This document shows positions 7,002 through 12,597 of a stretch of DNA of 12,597 nt, one piece after another. Location of the stretch: assembly GCA_027031945.1 (NCBI GenBank), contig JALVPE010000060.1, positions 1 through 12,597 on the forward strand, written 5' to 3'. The notes under the pieces are model-generated. The model saw nothing but the letters and a program-made list of their open reading frames with translations, searched no databases and was not told the origin of the DNA. Position 1 is the first letter of the stretch; each line of letters opens with the position of its first letter. The stretch comes from Candidatus Moraniibacteriota bacterium. GTDB taxonomy: Bacteria > Patescibacteriota > Minisyncoccia > Moranbacterales > GCA-2747515. The translations under genes were made by a program, and so were the position numbers.

Positions 7002-7010
7002 AGTATAACA
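7002..7010 (-). promoter_or_regulatory. Extended -10 promoter for the Excalibur-EamA pair
   Basis: On the minus strand, TGTTATACT gives a TGn extension plus a TATACT -10 (plus coordinates 7002-7010). Transcription would start near 6995, about 24 bases before the ATG at 6971. No good -35 is seen. It lies beside the divergent def promoter. Confidence 0.45.
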
Positions 7011-7016
7011 TTTTTT

Positions 7017-7045
7017 TTGACCTTTTGCCATAAATGAAGCATAAT
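7017..7045 (+). promoter_or_regulatory. Sigma-70-type promoter for def-fmt-rhodanese
   Basis: TTGACC (7017-7022) and CATAAT (7040-7045) are 17 bases apart, each with one mismatch to consensus. Transcription would start near 7052, after the upstream in-frame ATG at 7034. This supports ATG 7082 as the true def start. Confidence 0.6.
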
Positions 7046-7081
7046 ATAGTTATGCTAAAACATAAAAAAGAAAGTGACAAT

Positions 7082-7552
7082 ATGGATATTGTACACATTG
7101 GAAATCCTGTGCTATCACAAAAAGCATCAGAAGTTACTGATGTTACTAGTGTAGATATACAAACACTCATTGATAAAATGTTTGTTACGATGGATGCAGA
7201 AAAAGGCATAGGACTTGCAGCACCTCAAGTTAACGTTTCAAAACGTGTTGTCGTTATTAAAACGAAGGATCAGGAGTTGGTGCTAATTAACCCACAAATA
7301 ACATATCAATCTGAAGAAAAGATATTGTTTACAGAGGGGTGTTTAAGCGTGCCAGGCAAAGAATTGCCAATAATCAGACATCAAAAAGTTACTGTGGATT
7401 ATTTAGATAGAAATAACATAAAACGCTCACTTAAAGCAAAGGGACTACTTGCAGTAATTTGTCAACATGAAATTGACCATATCAATGGCATTCTCATGAC
7501 TGACAGGTATAAACAACAAACAAATATACGTGAAACATTAAATATTACTTAA
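7082..7552 (+). CDS. def: Peptide deformylase
   Basis: Cytosolic metalloenzyme that removes the formyl group from the N-terminal methionine of new proteins. All three family motifs are intact: GIGLAAPQ, EGCLSVPG with the metal-binding cysteine, and QHEIDH with the two metal-binding histidines and the catalytic glutamate. I start it at ATG 7082 (156 residues, MDIVHIGNPVLSQKA), which fits the family N-terminus. The frame is open back to an ATG at 7034, but the promoter puts transcription after that codon and the extra 16 residues are not family-like. The only ribosome-site candidate is the weak GAAAG just upstream. fmt follows after 7 bases, giving the classical def-fmt pair that removes and adds the same formyl group. 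Confidence 0.95.
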   Translation: MDIVHIGNPVLSQKASEVTDVTSVDIQTLIDKMFVTMDAEKGIGLAAPQVNVSKRVVVIKTKDQELVLINPQITYQSEEKILFTEGCLSVPGKELPIIRHQKVTVDYLDRNNIKRSLKAKGLLAVICQHEIDHINGILMTDRYKQQTNIRETLNIT

Positions 7553-7559
7553 AAAAATT

Positions 7560-8717
7560 ATGAATAAAATATCAGGAATAAAAAAGGTACCAAAAATAAA
7601 ACACATAAATGTAGATGACCAGACTAAAGAAACTCGCATTCATATCCTTAATGATGAGATTACCGTTGAAAAAAATATTAAACAAGACAAAATTAATACA
7701 CCAGAAAATACAGTAAATACAAAAACCACTATTGATTCGAAAAAAATGTGTGTTGTATTTATGGGTACAGGCATTTTTGCTGGAAACATATTACAAGAAA
7801 TAAAAAAACATGTTGATTTAAAAAAACTGCACATCATAACACAACCTGATAAAAAAATTGGACGTAAAAGGTCAGGTATTCACAGAACTCTTGCGGCAAA
7901 TCCTGTACGAGAATTTGCCGTAAAAAATAATATATCTTTGCTACAACCACATAAATTGGATACTGAAGCTATTACTAAAATCAAAAATATACAACCTGAT
8001 ATTATCATCGTTTCATCTTATGGGAAGATTTTGCCCGAAGAAATATTGGAACTTCCACGCTTTGGCGCACTTAATGTACACGCTTCCCTACTACCAAAAC
8101 TCAGAGGCGCATCGCCCGTGCAAAACGCATTACTTCTAGGACTCAAAGAAACTGGTGTAACAATAATGAAAATGGATAAAGGCTTGGATACTGGAGATAT
8201 TTTAGCACAACAAAAAACAAAAATTCAAGATCATGAGAAGGCAGATGAGCTCCTTAAGCGTCTGTCCAAAATAGGTGCTTCTCTTTTAGTTGAAACAGCA
8301 TATGATTGGATAGAAGGCAAAATTACACCCATTCCCCAAGATTCAACTCAGGCAACTTTATGTCAATTAATTGACCGTGAAGATGGTCATATTCAATGGA
8401 CACAAACAACCAAAGAAATTTATAATCGATATCGAGCACTTTTTCCATGGCCAGGTATTTTTAGTTATTGGGAAGAAACTCAAAATCAACTCATACGCAT
8501 TAAACTACGTGCAATTTATCCATTCAAGGGCAAACTAACAGAAGAGCAAGAAAATATGTTACCAGGTACTGTTTTCATTGGTCATGATCAATTATGTATC
8601 AAAACATTTGATAGTGCTATTATCGTAGAAGCTGTACAACCAGAATGTAAGACGGTTATGCCAGTATATGATTTCTTAAATGGACATAATACATTTGAAG
8701 GAGCTGTTTTAAAATAA
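7560..8717 (+). CDS. fmt: Methionyl-tRNA formyltransferase with N-terminal extension
   Basis: Formylates initiator Met-tRNA using 10-formyl-tetrahydrofolate. The catalytic core is intact: VVFMGTGIFAGNIL (65-78), the LNVHASLLPKLRGASPVQNA loop (171-190) with catalytic Asn172 and His174, and MDKGLDTGDIL (205-215) with Asp210. The Asn-His-Asp spacing equals that of E. coli Fmt (108, 110, 146). A C-terminal tRNA-contacting domain follows. The ORF is 385 residues against a usual 310-320 because 62 lysine-rich, hydrophilic residues precede the normal start. Met63 (ATG 7746) would give a standard-length enzyme. The extension is open for 186 bases in AT-rich DNA and begins only 7 bases after def, which favours translation from 7560. 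Neither start has a Shine-Dalgarno sequence. Confidence 0.94.
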   Translation: MNKISGIKKVPKIKHINVDDQTKETRIHILNDEITVEKNIKQDKINTPENTVNTKTTIDSKKMCVVFMGTGIFAGNILQEIKKHVDLKKLHIITQPDKKIGRKRSGIHRTLAANPVREFAVKNNISLLQPHKLDTEAITKIKNIQPDIIIVSSYGKILPEEILELPRFGALNVHASLLPKLRGASPVQNALLLGLKETGVTIMKMDKGLDTGDILAQQKTKIQDHEKADELLKRLSKIGASLLVETAYDWIEGKITPIPQDSTQATLCQLIDREDGHIQWTQTTKEIYNRYRALFPWPGIFSYWEETQNQLIRIKLRAIYPFKGKLTEEQENMLPGTVFIGHDQLCIKTFDSAIIVEAVQPECKTVMPVYDFLNGHNTFEGAVLK

Positions 8718-8726
8718 TTATTATTT

Positions 8727-9560
8727 ATGAATCAAAAAGATAAAAATATTTTAATTGTTGTTATTTTCATCATCATTTTTTTGTTAGCTTGGACTCTTAC
8801 TAATTATAATTCAACAAAAAAAGAATCTAAGCAAAAAGAGGTCTTGCAACTTCAATTAGATGCAAAAGAGAAAAAAACAAAGGAATCATCTTCAGAACAA
8901 AAGTCAACTAATTTGGTACCTACAATTTCAATAACAGAATTAAACAAGAGGCTGCTTACGGATGATGCGATCGTAATTATAGACACACGTTCAATTGAAG
9001 CATTCAATGCCGGACATATGAAAAATAGTTTACATATAAGTGAATTTGACACATCTCGTCAACATCGAACAATCATTTTTGTCACAGAGAATGGAGACGA
9101 GAGTGAAATAATTCAATATTATCGTGCTACTTCAGATACAAATAAGGTATATAACTTGACTGGAGGTTTTGCCGCATGGAAAAAATCCGGTGGTAACGTA
9201 ATAACTTTAGATATAAAACGTACATTTGAAAATCAAGCTAAGGTTCATTTTATCGAGCCACGAGATTTAAATAAACTTTTAATGAATAATGAAAATGATA
9301 AACTTGTAATTATTGATACACGCAGAACTGGAAATTATCAAAAAGGACATATAAAAAATGCTATAAACATTCCGTTTATTGAAATAGAACGTCGGTATAA
9401 AGAAATTCCTACTGCAAAAAAAATATATGCATATGGTGCAGATGAGGAAATGAGTTTTGATGCCGGAGTGCTTTTATACGATTTAGGATTTATTGGAATC
9501 AAAGCAGTAAATGGAGGTTTTGCCGCATGGAAACAATATGGATATCCTATTACAAAGTAA
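8727..9560 (+). CDS. Membrane-anchored tandem rhodanese-like protein, no cysteines
   Basis: 277 residues. One N-terminal membrane segment (about 8-25, ILIVVIFIIIFLLAWTL) is followed by a charged linker (29-62) and two rhodanese-like domains (about 66-158 and 174-275). Each domain shows the IIDTR motif (84-88, 195-199), a GHxKN segment, and the closing GGFAAWK. Active rhodaneses carry a catalytic cysteine in the loop before the last helices. Here the corresponding loops read FVTENGDES (118-126) and YAYGADEEMS (234-243), and the whole protein contains no cysteine. Sulfur transfer is therefore unlikely, and a binding or scaffold role is inferred. The domains probably face outside the cytoplasm. 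The gene starts 9 bases after fmt in the same operon and ends in a bidirectional terminator. No Shine-Dalgarno sequence. Confidence 0.88.
   Translation: MNQKDKNILIVVIFIIIFLLAWTLTNYNSTKKESKQKEVLQLQLDAKEKKTKESSSEQKSTNLVPTISITELNKRLLTDDAIVIIDTRSIEAFNAGHMKNSLHISEFDTSRQHRTIIFVTENGDESEIIQYYRATSDTNKVYNLTGGFAAWKKSGGNVITLDIKRTFENQAKVHFIEPRDLNKLLMNNENDKLVIIDTRRTGNYQKGHIKNAINIPFIEIERRYKEIPTAKKIYAYGADEEMSFDAGVLLYDLGFIGIKAVNGGFAAWKQYGYPITK
9161..9533 (+). repeat. 22-bp direct repeat inside the rhodanese gene (9161-9182 and 9512-9533)
   Basis: An identical 22-base stretch encoding GGFAAWK occurs at the end of each rhodanese domain, 351 bases (117 codons) apart and in the same frame. It contains GGTTTTGCCGCATGG. 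The rest of the two domains has diverged strongly, so identity here points to local gene conversion or constraint on that motif. Confidence 0.8.
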
Positions 9561-9591
9561 AAGACCACTTTGATTTATCAAAATGGTCTTT
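9560..9591. terminator. Bidirectional terminator between rhodanese gene and purC
   Basis: AAAGACCACTTTG (9560-9572) pairs with CAAAATGGTCTTT (9579-9591) with one mismatch, around a six-base loop. T-rich sequence follows on both strands. It overlaps the rhodanese stop codon and lies 6 bases beyond the purC stop, serving both convergent operons. Confidence 0.75.
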
Positions 9592-9597
9592 GTGTCT

Positions 9598-10533
9598 TTA
9601 CAATAAGAGCTTTAACAGAATTTCTGAATAACGCTCTTTCGTGCCAACAATTATATCTTTTGGTAAAGGTGGCGGTGGATATGTTTTATCCCAATCCAAT
9701 TGAGATAAGTAATCTCGTAAAAATTGCTTATCGAAACTTGGCGGAGTAATCCCTAGCCTTACCTTATCAGTAGGCCAAAATCTTGATGAATCTGGTGTCA
9801 GCACTTCATCCACCAAATAAATTTTTCCAGTATTTTCATCATATGCAAATTCAAATTTGGTATCTGCAATGATGATACCTCGCTCTGAGGCATATTCAAT
9901 AGCCCTTGCAAAAATCCTACTTCCAACATCTTGTACTTTTGCAAGAATTTCCATTCCCACCATTTCACTGGCATTGGCAATAGAAACATTCTCATCGTGT
10001 ACCCCCAAATTTGCTTTTGTACTGGGAGTAAATAGAGGTGGCATAATTTCGTAATTTTCTTGCAAATTAGTCGGAAACTTAAATCCGCACACCTCCTTAA
10101 ATGAGACATATCTAGATTCTGTTCGTTGCACTATGGCTCTTTTGTAAGCATTCCAGTACGAACCTGTTAATCTACTTCGAAAAATGCATTCAATTGGAAG
10201 GACATTTAACTTTTTAACCAACATACTACGCCCTACCAAATATTTTGCATACGGTTGGCAACTTTCCGGATATTTACTTACATCCGCAGTAACCAAATGA
10301 TTTGGCACAATATCAGACATCATGTCAAACCAAAGCAATGACAATTGGGTAAGTGTGTACCCCTTATCAGGCACTCCCTCTCCCATGATCACATCGTAAG
10401 CGGAGATCCTATCGGTAGTCACAAATAATAAAAGATTTTCGTTTTCAGGAATTTTATAAATATCCCTGACTTTACCACTATGATGCGGTGGTAATTTAAT
10501 TACACTTGTTGAATCTAACATACATTCATCCAT
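9598..10533 (-). CDS. purC: Phosphoribosylaminoimidazole-succinocarboxamide synthase (SAICAR synthase)
   Basis: Cytosolic ATP-dependent ligase that joins aspartate to CAIR in de novo purine synthesis. The 311-residue length matches the longer yeast-type form rather than the roughly 237-residue E. coli form. Motifs in order are HSGKVRDIY (18-26), TDRISAYDV (40-48), PIECIFRSRLTGSYW (113-127), FTPSTKA..G.HDENVS (168-184), IADTKFEFA (222-230), LVDEVLTPDSSRFWP (240-254) and PPSFDKQFLRDYL (264-276). All core positions look intact. The ATG is preceded by a good Shine-Dalgarno sequence (AGAGGAG, plus 10540-10546), unlike most genes here. The gene lies 21 bases behind the zinc-ribbon gene. No other purine synthesis gene is in the window. 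Confidence 0.95.
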   Translation of the reverse strand: MDECMLDSTSVIKLPPHHSGKVRDIYKIPENENLLLFVTTDRISAYDVIMGEGVPDKGYTLTQLSLLWFDMMSDIVPNHLVTADVSKYPESCQPYAKYLVGRSMLVKKLNVLPIECIFRSRLTGSYWNAYKRAIVQRTESRYVSFKEVCGFKFPTNLQENYEIMPPLFTPSTKANLGVHDENVSIANASEMVGMEILAKVQDVGSRIFARAIEYASERGIIIADTKFEFAYDENTGKIYLVDEVLTPDSSRFWPTDKVRLGITPPSFDKQFLRDYLSQLDWDKTYPPPPLPKDIIVGTKERYSEILLKLLL

Positions 10534-10554
10534 GTCTATCTCCTCTGTTTGAAT

Positions 10555-10716
10555 TTATAGTTTTTCCCCACAATCCGGACAAAAATTATAGCTGTAAGAT
10601 TTATATCTCTCATGATTAGTGCTACATGTTTTTATCTTATTTGGAGTTCCTTTTTTCAATTTTGACCCACATTCTTTGCAAAAACAAAGTAATTTTTTTT
10701 CACTATGTTCTGCCAT
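10555..10716 (-). CDS. Small zinc-ribbon protein (53 residues)
   Basis: A short complete ORF: ATG at 10716, TAA at 10555. It begins MAEHSEKKLLCFCKECGSKL and ends NFCPDCGEKL. Two CxxC knuckles (Cys13/Cys16 and Cys46/Cys49) about 30 residues apart form a classic zinc-ribbon pattern; Cys11 and Cys31 are additional. The reading frame is supported by a very strong Shine-Dalgarno sequence (AGGAGAGGTGG) ending 3 bases before the ATG. It is directly upstream of purC and probably cotranscribed with it. Small zinc ribbons of this kind bind nucleic acid or partner proteins, but the specific role is unknown. A regulatory or accessory role linked to purC is only suggested by position. Confidence 0.82.
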   Translation of the reverse strand: MAEHSEKKLLCFCKECGSKLKKGTPNKIKTCSTNHERYKSYSYNFCPDCGEKL

Positions 10717-10758
10717 GTCCACCTCTCCTAATTGTTAAAGTTTTTAAATAACCAAAAT

Positions 10759-10788
10759 AAATAAAGATTGATATATCAACCTTTATTT
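10759..10788 (-). terminator. Hairpin after rnc, probable terminator
   Basis: AAATAAAG (10759-10766) pairs with CTTTATTT (10781-10788). Inside this, after one mismatch, lies the perfect 12-base palindrome TTGATATATCAA (10768-10779). On the minus strand T-rich sequence follows. It lies about 30 bases past the rnc stop and before the zinc-ribbon gene, so termination of the rpmF-nusB-rnc transcript is the simplest reading. An operator for the zinc-ribbon-purC unit is the alternative. Confidence 0.55.
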
Positions 10789-10820
10789 ATAGTTACATTT
10801 TCATCTTTTCTTGTCAAACA

Positions 10821-11507
10821 CTAATTCCATTTTTTTACTTCCAATCCTGCACGAGCCGCCGCTCTTTGAGCATCTTGCTTGCTCCTGCCGGAACCCTCCG
10901 CAACCTTCTCTTCATTTAAATAAACTCCCACTACAAATGTTCGATCATGATCTGGTCCGGATTCCGATATCAATTTATAATGTGGTGTTATATTTTCAAA
11001 CTCTTGAGCTTTTTCTTGAAAATAACTTTTTGCATCAAGATATAATTTTTTTTCTAAAACCTCATCCATATGTACAAGAATAGTTCTTGTTATAAATTCT
11101 TTTGCATTATTATAACCTCCATCTAAATACAAAGCTCCTATAATAGCTTCCATTGCATTTGCTAATAAATACTTTCTTGCTTTTCCTGTATCCTTTGATT
11201 CTCCTTTACTCATCATTAGAAATCTTTCTATATCAATTTCCCTAGCGACACGAGCCAACATTTCACCATTTACCAGAGCAGCTCTCCATGCTGTCATATC
11301 TCCTTCTGGATTATCAAAGTTTTTAAAAAGATACTCTGTTACAACTAATTCCAAAACAGCATCACCCAAAAACTCCATTCTCTCATTATGCGTGTATGGA
11401 TGGTTTTTATTTTCATTCAAATAAGAGCGATGTGTCATCGCTTCAACAAAAAAATCGCGATTTTTCACAGAAATACCACATGCTTTTGAAAAGTCTTCTA
11501 TATTCAT
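10821..11507 (-). CDS. rnc: Ribonuclease III
   Basis: Cleaves double-stranded RNA in rRNA precursors and some mRNAs. The 228-residue protein has the catalytic RNase III domain (about 1-150) with HNERMEFLGDAVLELV (40-55) as signature, including Glu42, Glu45 and Asp49. The second metal-binding stretch is LANAMEAIIGALYLDGG (115-131) with Glu120. Asn117 stands where E. coli has Asp114, a substitution I believe occurs in other bacteria. The C-terminal double-stranded-RNA-binding domain (about 157-226) ends with GSGRSKQDAQRAAARAGLE. The gene is last in the rpmF-nusB-rnc order; a long imperfect stem lies in the gap before it. It has no Shine-Dalgarno sequence and stops with TAG. Confidence 0.96.
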   Translation of the reverse strand: MNIEDFSKACGISVKNRDFFVEAMTHRSYLNENKNHPYTHNERMEFLGDAVLELVVTEYLFKNFDNPEGDMTAWRAALVNGEMLARVAREIDIERFLMMSKGESKDTGKARKYLLANAMEAIIGALYLDGGYNNAKEFITRTILVHMDEVLEKKLYLDAKSYFQEKAQEFENITPHYKLISESGPDHDRTFVVGVYLNEEKVAEGSGRSKQDAQRAAARAGLEVKKWN

Positions 11508-11524
11508 AATATTATATTTTCTAA

Positions 11525-11592
11525 AAGAATGTCCAATGTGCTCAAATCATGAAAATAGATTTTTCAGAGACATAGACACATTGAAAATTCTT
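11525..11592 (-). promoter_or_regulatory. Structured leader between nusB and rnc
   Basis: AAGAAT and CAATGTG (11525-11530, 11534-11540) pair with CACATTG and ATTCTT (11577-11583, 11587-11592). This gives 13 pairs split by a three-by-three internal loop. The apical region holds a second hairpin, TGAAAA with TTTTCA (11550-11555, 11561-11566). The structure ends 17 bases before the rnc ATG. A stem in this place could be a processing site for the RNase III encoded downstream, as known for the E. coli rnc leader, but that is inference. Confidence 0.5.
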
Positions 11593-11602
11593 CATAAATT
11601 AA

Positions 11603-12115
11603 TTATTTGTTGACTTCAGTTTTGGCTTTTTGAGTTTCAGATATTGTTTTAGAACGACGTTCTTTTGCTTTTTGGGAATTATCATCCTTCATGGGCTCAC
11701 CCATCTCTCTATAAATTGTACCTAACACTCCATTAACAAAACGTGCACTACTTTCACCACCATATGTTTTTGCCAATTCAATAGCTTCATTTATTGCAAC
11801 TTTCGGAGGTGTTTCTTCATAATTGCCAAAAAGTAACTCATAAACACCTAACCTCAAAATATTTCTATCAACTATTGCAATCTGATCAAGAGGCCACTCT
11901 GGCGCACATTTTGATATTAATGCATCGACATCGGTTAATTTATCAATCGTTCCTGACACAAGTGTACTAACAAAAGCAAAATTATCCGCTCCAGGAGCAA
12001 ACTCTGCACAATTATGCGTTATAATTGGTTCAAGTTGATTGTTGTCCTGCCCACGAAAATCCCACTCAAAGAGACTCTGCATTGCTATTGAACGTTGAAG
12101 ATGTCGATTAGCCAT
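11603..12115 (-). CDS. nusB: Transcription antitermination protein NusB
   Basis: All-helical RNA-binding protein that, with S10/NusE, binds boxA of rRNA leaders and promotes antitermination. Family features are RHLQRSIAMQSLFEWDF (4-20), APEWPLDQIAIVDRNILRLG (71-90), the helix containing YELLF, PPKVAINEAIELAKTYGG (103-120), and SARFVNGVLGTIYRE (123-137). The 170-residue length exceeds the usual 130-150 because of a charged, probably disordered tail of about 30 residues (from 141, rich in Lys, Glu and Ser). The gene lies between rpmF (59-base gap) and rnc (95-base gap). It has no Shine-Dalgarno sequence; the start context is AAAAATTATG. The link with RNase III fits a shared role in rRNA synthesis and maturation. 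Confidence 0.95.
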   Translation of the reverse strand: MANRHLQRSIAMQSLFEWDFRGQDNNQLEPIITHNCAEFAPGADNFAFVSTLVSGTIDKLTDVDALISKCAPEWPLDQIAIVDRNILRLGVYELLFGNYEETPPKVAINEAIELAKTYGGESSARFVNGVLGTIYREMGEPMKDDNSQKAKERRSKTISETQKAKTEVNK

Positions 12116-12174
12116 AATTTTTAAAAAAATTTTATTTTATAAACTTTAAAAGTCATTAACGTAAAAATACTTTA

Positions 12175-12369
12175 CTAGCCCACTTTTGTAACAACTTTTT
12201 TGTATTGTACACCACGATAAACTCCACAAGCATCACATACCCGATGAGCTAATTTTTGCTTACCACAAGCGCTACATTTTTGCGTGGTTTGTGTCTTAAT
12301 TTTACCAATATTATGTGAGCGACGTCGATTACGCCTTGATGAATTTTGTCTTTGCTTTGGTACTGCCAT
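12175..12369 (-). CDS. rpmF: 50S ribosomal protein L32, zinc-binding form
   Basis: 64 residues starting MAVPKQRQNSSRRNRRRSHN, the standard L32 N-terminus. The zinc-binding form is shown by CSACG (Cys32, Cys35) and CDACGVYRG (Cys45, Cys48). It belongs to the large ribosomal subunit. It is the first gene of the rpmF-nusB-rnc unit, with a promoter about 75 bases upstream, and has no Shine-Dalgarno sequence. The C-terminus KKVVTKVG is normal for the family. It stops with TAG. Confidence 0.97.
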   Translation of the reverse strand: MAVPKQRQNSSRRNRRRSHNIGKIKTQTTQKCSACGKQKLAHRVCDACGVYRGVQYKKVVTKVG

Positions 12370-12446
12370 AATTGTTTTATATAAAATAAATACTCAAAAT
12401 AATAAGGAAATTAACGTATTTAATATACACACTTCCAATAAGCTTA

Positions 12447-12475
12447 ACTATATCACGATTCTTATGTTTTTGCAA
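12447..12475 (-). promoter_or_regulatory. Promoter for rpmF-nusB-rnc
   Basis: On the minus strand, TTGCAA (12470-12475) and TATAGT (12447-12452) are exactly 17 bases apart. A TGA before the -10 gives an extended -10 as well. Transcription would start near 12440, giving a leader of about 70 bases. Confidence 0.68.
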
Positions 12476-12487
12476 GTTTTAGTCTTC

Positions 12488-12562
12488 TCCAATGCAAGAT
12501 GTCCGGAAATGAACCTATTTCCAATGCAAAATGTCCCTTTTTGTTAAGGGACATTTGCAAGG
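12488..12562. repeat. Repeat and hairpin cluster, possible mobile-element edge
   Basis: The 17-base word TCCAATGCAAGATGTCC (12488-12504) recurs with one mismatch at 12520-12536. A third, inverted version at 12548-12562 pairs with the second copy: 12525-12539 with 12546-12559, 15 pairs with one bulged A and a six-base loop. No U-tract follows on either strand, so it is a poor terminator. Direct copies plus an inverted copy next to the window edge resemble the transposase-binding end of an insertion sequence or a small non-autonomous element. Confidence 0.5.
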
Positions 12563-12597
12563 CGAAAAAGTTTTTACAATAATGATGATATGGTAAA

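Noticed and set aside
7034..7081. N-terminal 16 residues of Def from ATG 7034
   Set aside because: The predicted transcription start is downstream, and the family-like sequence begins at ATG 7082.
9798..10109. 103-residue minus-strand ORF within purC
   Set aside because: It lies in another frame of the conserved purC catalytic region and its sequence is unlike any family I know.
11505..11516. TATAAT directly before the rnc ATG as a promoter
   Set aside because: It is only three bases from the start codon and the nearest TTGGAC lies 14 bases upstream, too close for a standard promoter.
12488..12562. CRISPR array
   Set aside because: Only two direct copies with a 15-base spacer and a third inverted copy, and no cas gene; this does not fit an array.
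1..12597. Alternative code with UGA as glycine (Gracilibacteria-type)
   Set aside because: Long conserved ORFs are intact under the standard code with ordinary glycine codons and no in-frame TGA.

Overview
The window is AT-rich, compact bacterial chromosome. Small operons of core translation and RNA genes (gltX, def, fmt, rpmF, nusB, rnc, priA) sit among very short intergenic gaps. Most start codons have no Shine-Dalgarno sequence, several enzymes show eroded motifs, and small CPR-style accessory genes are present (Excalibur, EamA half-transporter, WecG/TagA, CxxC membrane protein). Together these suggest a reduced-genome Candidate Phyla Radiation (Patescibacteria) bacterium, probably near the Parcubacteria. 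This is an inference from style; no 16S gene is present. Stop codons are TAA or TAG only, and no in-frame TGA interrupts the long ORFs, so the standard code fits.

Layout. 1-105: tail of an IS30-type transposase and possibly its terminal repeat. 170-3480 (minus): thpR-like gene, wecG/tagA-type glycosyltransferase, a CxxC membrane protein and gltX, read leftward from a promoter at 3516-3544. A plus-strand promoter at 3548-3576 drives a four-helix membrane protein that ends in a strong terminator (4032-4072). An extended -10 directly after it probably gives a leaderless priA (4089-6047). 6079-6971 (minus): Excalibur membrane protein followed by an EamA protein whose last codons look frameshifted. 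7082-9560 (plus): def, fmt and a tandem rhodanese-like membrane protein as one operon, ending in a bidirectional terminator. 9598-10716 (minus): purC behind a 53-residue zinc-ribbon gene, both with strong Shine-Dalgarno sites. 10821-12369 (minus): rpmF, nusB and rnc from a promoter at 12447-12475. 12488-12562: repeat and hairpin cluster that looks like the edge of a mobile element.

How the genes work together. def and fmt form the usual formyl-methionine pair. rpmF, nusB and rnc are ribosome and rRNA-processing functions; a long imperfect stem lies in front of rnc. The most unusual features are a PriA with a lost Walker A motif and damaged motif VI, a cysteine-free double rhodanese, a 2H phosphoesterase-type protein with damage in both HxT motifs, and a lone purC-zinc-ribbon operon whose translation signals differ from its neighbours. 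I found no convincing wholly new multi-gene system. The nearest candidates are the 155-residue CxxC/WCxxxH protein next to the glycosyltransferase and the palindromic AAGGT/ACCTT element at 2869-2904.
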